Below, piece after piece: positions 1 through 5,102 of a stretch of 9,241 nucleotides of DNA. Source of the DNA: Myxococcales bacterium (lineage in GTDB: Bacteria; Myxococcota; Polyangia; Fen-1088); the NCBI GenBank assembly GCA_003153875.1, contig PMBY01000285.1, forward strand, positions 1 through 9,241, read 5' to 3'. The notes under the pieces are model-generated. The model searched no databases. It was given only the letters and a program-made list of their open reading frames with translations, and was not told the DNA's origin. The translations under genes were made by a program, and so were the position numbers. Numbering within the stretch: the first letter of the stretch is position 1; each line of letters opens with the position of its first letter.

Positions 1-2
1 GG

Positions 3-569
3 CTATTCATGCAGCTTGAGTGAGAGCGAAAACATAACGTCCACCGACCACGGGAATGTGGGGGGATCGCCGGTCGCGGTGACGGTGATGTAGAGTAAAG
101 TGTGTCCCCAGAGCGGGAGCATGTTGACCGGCGTGTCCAGGGGTAGTTGCAACACAGCCCCGGTCTGCACGTCAGGGGACGCCTGGTAGTCAAGAATCTG
201 GATCACGGGCCAGTCGGGGCTCGACTCCGTGGCATAGTAGTTGTTGGCAGCCGCCACAGTCAGGTGGTCCAGGAAGCCAAAGTCCTGGATGCCCGTGTGG
301 GCCTTGAGGATGACTCGCGTGATCGATAGGCGCTCGAGCTTCTTGAGCGACCCGGCATCAGGACTGTTGGCCGCACCGAGCTTGTTGGTCGCGAATTTGA
401 ATTGACCCTGGACGGATGTGCCGGCCGCGGCGTGCGCGGGAGCAGCGGGGAATTGCAGGTTGGGCTGGGTTATTTCGATGTCAGGCGCGTCGATTTCCAC
501 GGAGGAAGTGCAGCCCAATAGTAGGGCACTGGCCAAGGCCAATTCCAGACAGGAATGGTTTGAACGCAT
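3..569 (-). CDS. small predicted outer-membrane lipoprotein, function unknown
   Basis: The 188-residue product begins with a short hydrophobic signal (residues 8-19) ending in a lipobox, Leu-Leu-Gly-Cys, with the lipidated Cys at position 20. The residue after it is Thr, not Asp, so outer-membrane sorting would be expected by the enterobacterial rule. The mature part opens with an acidic stretch (VEIDAPDIEITQP) followed by a Pro/Ala segment. The rest alternates hydrophobic and polar residues and contains no membrane segment, so it looks like a small beta-rich domain. I do not recognise the family and see no catalytic motif. The ATG at 567-569 is well supported: GGAGGG lies 8 nt upstream (complement of 578-583), inside the end of the preceding gene. 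The stop is TAG at 3-5, so the gene is complete. It is the second gene of an operon with the Pro-rich protein, 2 nt after that gene's stop, which suggests the two work together at the cell surface. Confidence 0.85.
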   Translation of the reverse strand: MRSNHSCLELALASALLLGCTSSVEIDAPDIEITQPNLQFPAAPAHAAAGTSVQGQFKFATNKLGAANSPDAGSLKKLERLSITRVILKAHTGIQDFGFLDHLTVAAANNYYATESSPDWPVIQILDYQASPDVQTGAVLQLPLDTPVNMLPLWGHTLLYITVTATGDPPTFPWSVDVMFSLSLKLHE

Positions 570-571
570 GG

Positions 572-1891
572 TCAGGGCCCTCCGAAGTACACAATGAGTC
601 CCGCCTTGGCCGAAAACGTGTACACCGTGATTTTGGCGTCCTGGCCCAAAATGAATTGCGCCGGATCGGTTGAGGTGGTGCCCGGAGTCGGAGCGATGGT
701 CACCGAGTGGGGCGTGCGCACGGTGCCATCGATGTAGCTGGCACCGGCGTGGATGAAGCCGGTTATGTTGCGGCGACCAAACTCAATCCCAAGATGGGCG
801 TTGTAGTAGGTGTAGCCGGCCTGTTGGGCGTAGTCCTTCATCCAAGCAGGTACTTGGAAGAAGCTGCGCAGCACCCCATTGACGTTCCCCACGCGGAAGT
901 ACCCGGCCTCGAATGTGACCGAAGGCCCGACATGCCAGAACCACTGCGGGATGGCGGTGAACCCACCCCGGAAGCCCAAGCTGGCCGAATTGGTGCCGCC
1001 CGAGGCGTTCACGCGGATCCAAGAAGTCGGACGAAGGACCAGGCCGAGGTTGGCCCCGTCAGGCAGACCCACGTCGGTGGCGATCCCAAGCAGGCGCGGC
1101 GACGGGCGCGTGGCCGCCGGCAGCGGTACGGTTTCGGCGATGGCAGCATCGTCACGTGCGCCGGGTGCCGCTGGCGGGCTGGGCGCGACGGTCGCTACCG
1201 GCGCCGGTCGCTCGACTGGCGCAGGAAGTGTTGGCGTCGTCACAGCCGGCACTGGCAGTGGCTGCGCTTGCCCAGAAGACATCGGCCTGTACAGAACCTG
1301 CGTGGTTGGTTGCGTCGCCGCGGAAGGAGTCGTGGTGACCACCACCGGCGTGATTGGTTGCGTCGGCGCAGGAGGAGTCGGCGCGGACACAACCGGAGCC
1401 GGTCGCTGCGCTGGTGCAGAAGAAATCGGCTTGTACAGAACCTGCGTGGTTGGTTGCGCCGCTACGGAAAGAGTCGGAGTGACCGCCACTGGCGGCTGCG
1501 CTGGCGCAGCAGAAGTCGGGGTGGACACCATCGGCGTCGCTGGTTGCGCTGGCGCAGAAGAAATCGGCTTGTAGAAAACCTGCGTGGTTGGTTGCGCCGT
1601 CGCGGAAGGAGTCGGGGTGGACACCACTCGCGCTGGCGCAGCAGGTGTCGGCGCGTACACCGTGGACGCGGGTCGCGGGGCTGGAGCAGAACGAGTCGGC
1701 GTGTACACTGCTGGCGCCGGTCGCTTGGCTGACGCAGGCTGGATCGGGGTGTACACCACCGGCGCGGCCGCAGGCGCAGGCTGCGGACTCGCCGCATCTG
1801 CCAGCACAAGCCCTCCGATCCCCAGCACCGCCAGGCTCAAGACAGCCTGGGCCAGGTGCACTAGCAACCGGGTCCGCGGGCGGCTCCTCAT
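572..1891 (-). CDS. exported Pro/Thr/Ala-rich repeat protein with C-terminal beta-rich (barrel-like) domain
   Basis: I chose the ATG at 1889-1891, giving 439 residues. It begins MRSRPRTR and runs straight into a hydrophobic segment (about residues 9-31) ending ADA, a typical Sec signal peptide. The frame stays open to an ATG at 1966, but that would put 25 polar residues before the signal and lies on a predicted -10 element. Residues of about 35-250 are low complexity: roughly a dozen 12-18-residue units of the kind VYTPTRSAPAPRP, VSTPTPSATAQP and VLYKPISSAPAQ. The last 180 or so residues are different: Gly- and aromatic-rich with alternating hydrophobics (WIRVNASGG, FTAIPQWFWHVGPSVTFEAGYF), ending in LIVYFGGP. 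They look like an outer-membrane beta-barrel or related beta domain, with the Pro-rich region as a periplasmic stalk. The family is not recognised. It is the first gene of an operon with the lipoprotein. The start codon has no good Shine-Dalgarno sequence. Confidence 0.8.
   Translation of the reverse strand: MRSRPRTRLLVHLAQAVLSLAVLGIGGLVLADAASPQPAPAAAPVVYTPIQPASAKRPAPAVYTPTRSAPAPRPASTVYAPTPAAPARVVSTPTPSATAQPTTQVFYKPISSAPAQPATPMVSTPTSAAPAQPPVAVTPTLSVAAQPTTQVLYKPISSAPAQRPAPVVSAPTPPAPTQPITPVVVTTTPSAATQPTTQVLYRPMSSGQAQPLPVPAVTTPTLPAPVERPAPVATVAPSPPAAPGARDDAAIAETVPLPAATRPSPRLLGIATDVGLPDGANLGLVLRPTSWIRVNASGGTNSASLGFRGGFTAIPQWFWHVGPSVTFEAGYFRVGNVNGVLRSFFQVPAWMKDYAQQAGYTYYNAHLGIEFGRRNITGFIHAGASYIDGTVRTPHSVTIAPTPGTTSTDPAQFILGQDAKITVYTFSAKAGLIVYFGGP
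578..583 (-). promoter_or_regulatory. Shine-Dalgarno site of the lipoprotein gene, inside the upstream gene
   Basis: Read on the minus strand this is GGAGGG, 8 nt before the lipoprotein ATG at 569. It overlaps the last codons of the Pro-rich protein gene, whose TGA stop is at 572-574. This fixes the lipoprotein start and suggests translational coupling. It is the clearest ribosome binding site in the window. Confidence 0.8.
1281..1700 (-). repeat. in-frame tandem repeat, about 138-144 bp, encoding the Pro-rich region
   Basis: The block atcggc(c/t)tgta...cctgcgtggttggttgcg recurs at 1281, 1425 and 1563 (plus-strand reading), spacings of 144 and 138 nt, both multiples of three. The 18-nt core is identical in all three copies, at 1297, 1441 and 1579. 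On the coding strand each copy gives QPTTQV(L/F)Y(K/R)P followed by two more degenerate Pro/Thr/Ala units, so the higher-order unit is 46-48 residues. The third copy fades after about 1650 into shorter VYTP-type units that continue to about 1790. Confidence 0.8.
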
Positions 1892-1965
1892 GGGGGGAGC
1901 ATACCCCGGACTGGGTGGGCTCGCATGCCTCGAACCACGCCAAGTGTGATGGCGGTCACGACTCA

Positions 1966-1993
1966 AGTATCTGGCCGTTCAGCCGTATTTCAA
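1966..1993 (-). promoter_or_regulatory. candidate sigma70-type promoter of the Pro-rich protein/lipoprotein operon
   Basis: On the minus strand, TTGAAA (complement of 1988-1993) and GATACT (complement of 1966-1971) are separated by 16 nt. They match 5 of 6 and 4 of 6 consensus bases. Transcription would start near 1959, leaving a leader of roughly 68 nt before the ATG at 1891. It lies in the only AT-leaning part of the divergent intergenic region. I saw no comparably good promoter on the plus strand for the kinase. The call rests on consensus matching only. Confidence 0.4.
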
Positions 1994-2037
1994 TATGGGC
2001 AACGAGCGCCCAACCAGGCGCAGCGTCGTCGCCTGTC

Positions 2038-4992
2038 GTGGACAAGCTCGCCTTGGATTCCCCCGCCAGCCACCGTCAACGCAGCCGCAAGACCATTGCG
2101 GTACTGCTTGATTACATGGACTTTTTCTCAGGTGGGTACGGCACGCAAATCCAACACGCCCTGTCCAGCCGGGCCACCACCCTGGATCTGAAACTCCTCA
2201 TGATCTTCGGGCGGGGGCTCGACGAACCCGACCGCGGGTGTGCCGCGCACAACGCGATTTTCGATCTGGTCGGTCCCGAGTGCGCCGACGGTGTGATCGT
2301 TCTGTCCTCGTTGTTGACCGGTTTCTGCGGTCTCGATAAGCTCACGCGGCTGGTTCGTCGCTATTCCCCGTTGCCGGTCTGTAGCATCGGCACCGAGCTC
2401 CCCGACATCCCAAGTCTCACGGTCGACGACGGCGTGGGCATGCGTGCGGCGGTCGAACACCTGGTGCGCGACCACCACTGTCGGCGGGTGGCCTTTCTCG
2501 CGGGGCCCCCTGGCAAGCCCGAGGCCGAGACTCGATTGCGCGCCTATCAGGAGGTGCTGGCGAGCAACCAGATCGATTTCGACCCAGCTCTGGTCGTGCC
2601 CGGCGCTTTCATGCCTGGCGATGGATTCGATGGCGTCGAGGCGTTGCTGAAACAGGGCATCCAATTCGATGCCGTGGCCGGGGCCAACGACTTTATGGCC
2701 TTGGGCGCGGTCGCAGCTTTGCGCAAACACGGGCGCAGCGTACCTCGCGACATTCGGGTCACGGGGTTTGATGACCTGCCGCTTTCCCGCATGAGCAATC
2801 CTGCCTTGACCAGTGTGGCCCAGCCCTTTGCGTTCATTGCCGAAACGGCGCTCCAGATCATCCTCGATCAAATGGCGGGTCGGCCTGTGGCCCTGCGTAC
2901 CCTGGTGGCGACCGAGTTCGTGATGCGCCGGTCGTGTGGGTGCCGCCCAGGTGAGCGTCAGATCAAGGTCGCGTCCACTCCGGTCCCGTCGCCCAGCCCA
3001 CGCGACTTCCTGCAGGCGCACGGAGCCGAGCTGGAGAGAAGCCTCGCGCTTCTCCTGCGGGTCACCGGCATGGACCACCAACGTGCCGCGAGGGTTCTGG
3101 TGGAGGCCATGCAGGCCGAGCTGAGCGGGCAGCCTTCCAGCTTTGCCGATGCCCTGGAAAATCTCCTGGGCCAGGCCGGGGAGAACTATCCCCACTACCG
3201 CGCGCTTCAGGATGCGGTCGAGTGGATGCGCGAGGAACTGCGTGATCTGTCCGATCTGACCCTGGAGCAATTGTGGGCCGACGCGTTTGCCATGATCGCG
3301 ACGGCTGGCACAGCCATTCAGACCCAGCATCGCGTGACGCTTGACCAAAACTACCGCAAGCTCCTGGTCACCGGCGAGCAGATTGGAATCGCGCTGGACT
3401 GGGAATCACTGGAACGAATGCTGCTCAGGGCGCTGCCCCGAACCGGCGTGCTCACTGCATTCTTGTCCCGATTCACTGATGACAGTGCGCAAGAAATGCA
3501 GCCCTTCCTCTGCATGGTCGATGGACGGCCCCAGTCTCCCTTGCCGCCGGCTTTTCCGTCACAACAGCTGTTTCCCCCGGACAGCGATCCGGACTCGCGC
3601 AGGAGGACCCTGCTGGCGTTTCCGCTGGTTTTCGAGACCCAGCGTCTGGGGATTGCCGTGTTTGAACGCTTGCCCGAGACACACGGCTACCAGGTTCTGC
3701 GCGACCAGCTCAACGTGGCCATGCGGAGCATCCAGATTCACCAGGAGTTGCTGGAAAGAACCCGTCTGCACGAACGGGATGAACTGGAACGATTGGCCAC
3801 CAGCAAGCGTCTGGAATCGCTGAGTGTGCTCGCCGGCGGCGTGGCGCACGACCTCAATAACTCGCTCGGGCCCATCGTGGCACTTCCCGATCTTCTTCTC
3901 GCCGAGCTGGACAAGCTGGATCCCGATGGGCGAGTGACTGAGATGCGCACTGACCTGATCAGCATGAGGTCCGCGAGCCTGCGCGCTTCGCAAACCATCA
4001 AGGATCTTTTGACCCTGGGCCGGCAAGGCCGGATCAGCAAGGGGCGTCTGGATCTGGTGGCAGTGGTTTCGAAATGTATCGCCGAGAACTCTGCCTGGGT
4101 CGCCTCGGACGCGGGCCGAAACGTGAGAATCGTGGCTCACCTGCCGTCGAAGCCGCTGGCCGTGCAAGCCTCCGAGGCGCATCTGGTGCGCGCGATCTCC
4201 AATCTGATCCACAACGCGGTCGAGGCCATCGCGGGGGATGGACAGTTGACCGTGCGCGCAGGGGAGCGACAGCTGAGCGAAGCCGTGGTCGGATTCGAAC
4301 GCATCGAACTCGGTCGCTACGCAGTCATTTCCGTCAGCGATACCGGCCGCGGGATTCCCCAGGAGGAGATGGGGCGGGTGTTCGAGCCTTTCTACAGTAC
4401 CAAGCCGTTGGGCGAATCGAGCGGCACGGGTCTGGGACTCGCCATCGTGCACGGTGTGGTGAAGGAGCATGGCGGCTTCATCGACGTTACCAGCGTGCGC
4501 GGGCAAGGCACGACCTTCACCCTGTATTTCCCCTTGCTTGCTTCGGCGGAACGGGCCGATGTTCCGTCCACTCCGACGCCGGTGCCGCTGGGGCGGTCTT
4601 CGATTCTGCTGGTGGACGATTCTCCCATTCTCTTGCGGACCGGGCGGCGGGTCCTCGAACACCTGGGATACCAGGTTGAGACCCTGGAGAGCGGGAAAGA
4701 GGCCTACCAGCGCTTTGAACGGGCTGTGGCCACGGGCAAGAGCCCGTGCGACCTTGTCATCCTGGATATGAGCTTGCTGGAAGAACGGGATGGGCTTGAG
4801 ATCTTCGAGATGATCCGGCAGCTCCTCCCCAGTCAGCGCGCTCTGCTGGTGAGCGGACACGCGCCCAACGACCGCATGCAGGCTGCCATTGACCGGGGCT
4901 TGGGCTGGCTGGCCAAGCCTTACACCATAGAGTCATTGGCCGATTCGGTCGCCAAGGCGCTGGAAGCCACACCCGCATCTCATCTTGGGTAG
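2038..4992 (+). CDS. soluble hybrid histidine kinase with N-terminal LacI/PBP-type ligand-binding domain
   Basis: With the GTG start at 2038 the product has 984 residues. Residues 18-302 form a LacI/GalR-type periplasmic-binding fold (IAVLLDYMDFFSGGYGTQI; later VTGFDDLPLSRMSNPALTSV, a hallmark of that family) ending in SCGC (299-302). No helix-turn-helix precedes it. Residues of about 310-446 are helical and 447-568 GAF-like, then a short coiled coil leads into the DHp helix with HDLNN; His604 is the expected phosphorylation site. The ATPase domain has the N box (NLIHNAVEAI, 722-731), DTGRGIP (768-774), FEPFYSTK (782-789) and GTGLGLAIV (796-804). The C-terminal receiver has Asp860/Asp861, phospho-acceptor Asp910, Ser939 and Lys960, all intact. 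No membrane segment or signal is seen, so the ligand should be cytoplasmic and may be a sugar. There is no output domain, so a partner regulator or phosphotransfer protein must lie elsewhere. The start is uncertain: the frame is open back to 1588, other candidates are GTG 1915 and TTG 2053, and none has a clear Shine-Dalgarno. The extension is Pro/Ala-rich and antisense to the neighbouring gene. Confidence 0.9.
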   Translation: MDKLALDSPASHRQRSRKTIAVLLDYMDFFSGGYGTQIQHALSSRATTLDLKLLMIFGRGLDEPDRGCAAHNAIFDLVGPECADGVIVLSSLLTGFCGLDKLTRLVRRYSPLPVCSIGTELPDIPSLTVDDGVGMRAAVEHLVRDHHCRRVAFLAGPPGKPEAETRLRAYQEVLASNQIDFDPALVVPGAFMPGDGFDGVEALLKQGIQFDAVAGANDFMALGAVAALRKHGRSVPRDIRVTGFDDLPLSRMSNPALTSVAQPFAFIAETALQIILDQMAGRPVALRTLVATEFVMRRSCGCRPGERQIKVASTPVPSPSPRDFLQAHGAELERSLALLLRVTGMDHQRAARVLVEAMQAELSGQPSSFADALENLLGQAGENYPHYRALQDAVEWMREELRDLSDLTLEQLWADAFAMIATAGTAIQTQHRVTLDQNYRKLLVTGEQIGIALDWESLERMLLRALPRTGVLTAFLSRFTDDSAQEMQPFLCMVDGRPQSPLPPAFPSQQLFPPDSDPDSRRRTLLAFPLVFETQRLGIAVFERLPETHGYQVLRDQLNVAMRSIQIHQELLERTRLHERDELERLATSKRLESLSVLAGGVAHDLNNSLGPIVALPDLLLAELDKLDPDGRVTEMRTDLISMRSASLRASQTIKDLLTLGRQGRISKGRLDLVAVVSKCIAENSAWVASDAGRNVRIVAHLPSKPLAVQASEAHLVRAISNLIHNAVEAIAGDGQLTVRAGERQLSEAVVGFERIELGRYAVISVSDTGRGIPQEEMGRVFEPFYSTKPLGESSGTGLGLAIVHGVVKEHGGFIDVTSVRGQGTTFTLYFPLLASAERADVPSTPTPVPLGRSSILLVDDSPILLRTGRRVLEHLGYQVETLESGKEAYQRFERAVATGKSPCDLVILDMSLLEERDGLEIFEMIRQLLPSQRALLVSGHAPNDRMQAAIDRGLGWLAKPYTIESLADSVAKALEATPASHLG

Positions 4993-4999
4993 GGGCGCC

Positions 5000-5026
5000 G
5001 TGCGGTCGCCCTCCGGGCGTGCGCAC
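5000..5026 (+). terminator. GC-rich hairpin just after the kinase gene, possible terminator
   Basis: Eight nt after the kinase stop, an outer stem GTGCG/CGCAC (5000-5004 with 5022-5026) and an inner stem CGCCC/GGGCG (5007-5011 with 5015-5019) flank a GT/TG internal loop, closed by a TCC loop. Position and symmetry suit a transcript end or RNA-stabilising hairpin. No T-run follows, so it is not a classical intrinsic terminator. The rest of the 110-nt gap to the next gene holds no other structure I can support. Confidence 0.35.
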
Positions 5027-5102
5027 CCACCGCGGCCGCCGCGAACTTGCCGAAGGGCTTTCCTTTCGCCGTGGTACGTGTTTGGATTGAAAACAGCGAA
5101 AA

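Noticed and set aside
1281..1700. Regularly spaced identical blocks as a CRISPR array
   Set aside because: Only three copies with 138-144-nt spacing, all multiples of three, and the spacers are themselves related coding repeats.
707..1732. Long plus-strand open frames of 341 and 231 residues opposite the Pro-rich protein gene
   Set aside because: Their products are Arg/Trp/Gly-rich or Gly/Val/Ala low-complexity reflections of the GC-rich repeat on the other strand. The minus-strand frame has a signal peptide, a coherent C-terminal domain and an operon partner.
1892..1966. Upstream ATG at 1966 as the start of the Pro-rich protein
   Set aside because: It would add 25 polar residues ahead of the signal peptide and coincides with the predicted -10 element. 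The ATG at 1891 fits a standard signal peptide.
2038..2950. A separate LacI-family repressor gene
   Set aside because: There is no helix-turn-helix and no stop before the kinase domains; the frame runs unbroken from sensor to receiver.
2128..4860. Two minus-strand open frames of 406 and 433 residues
   Set aside because: They lie wholly antisense to the kinase, whose motifs are intact throughout. Their products show no recognisable domain, so they are GC-driven shadows.
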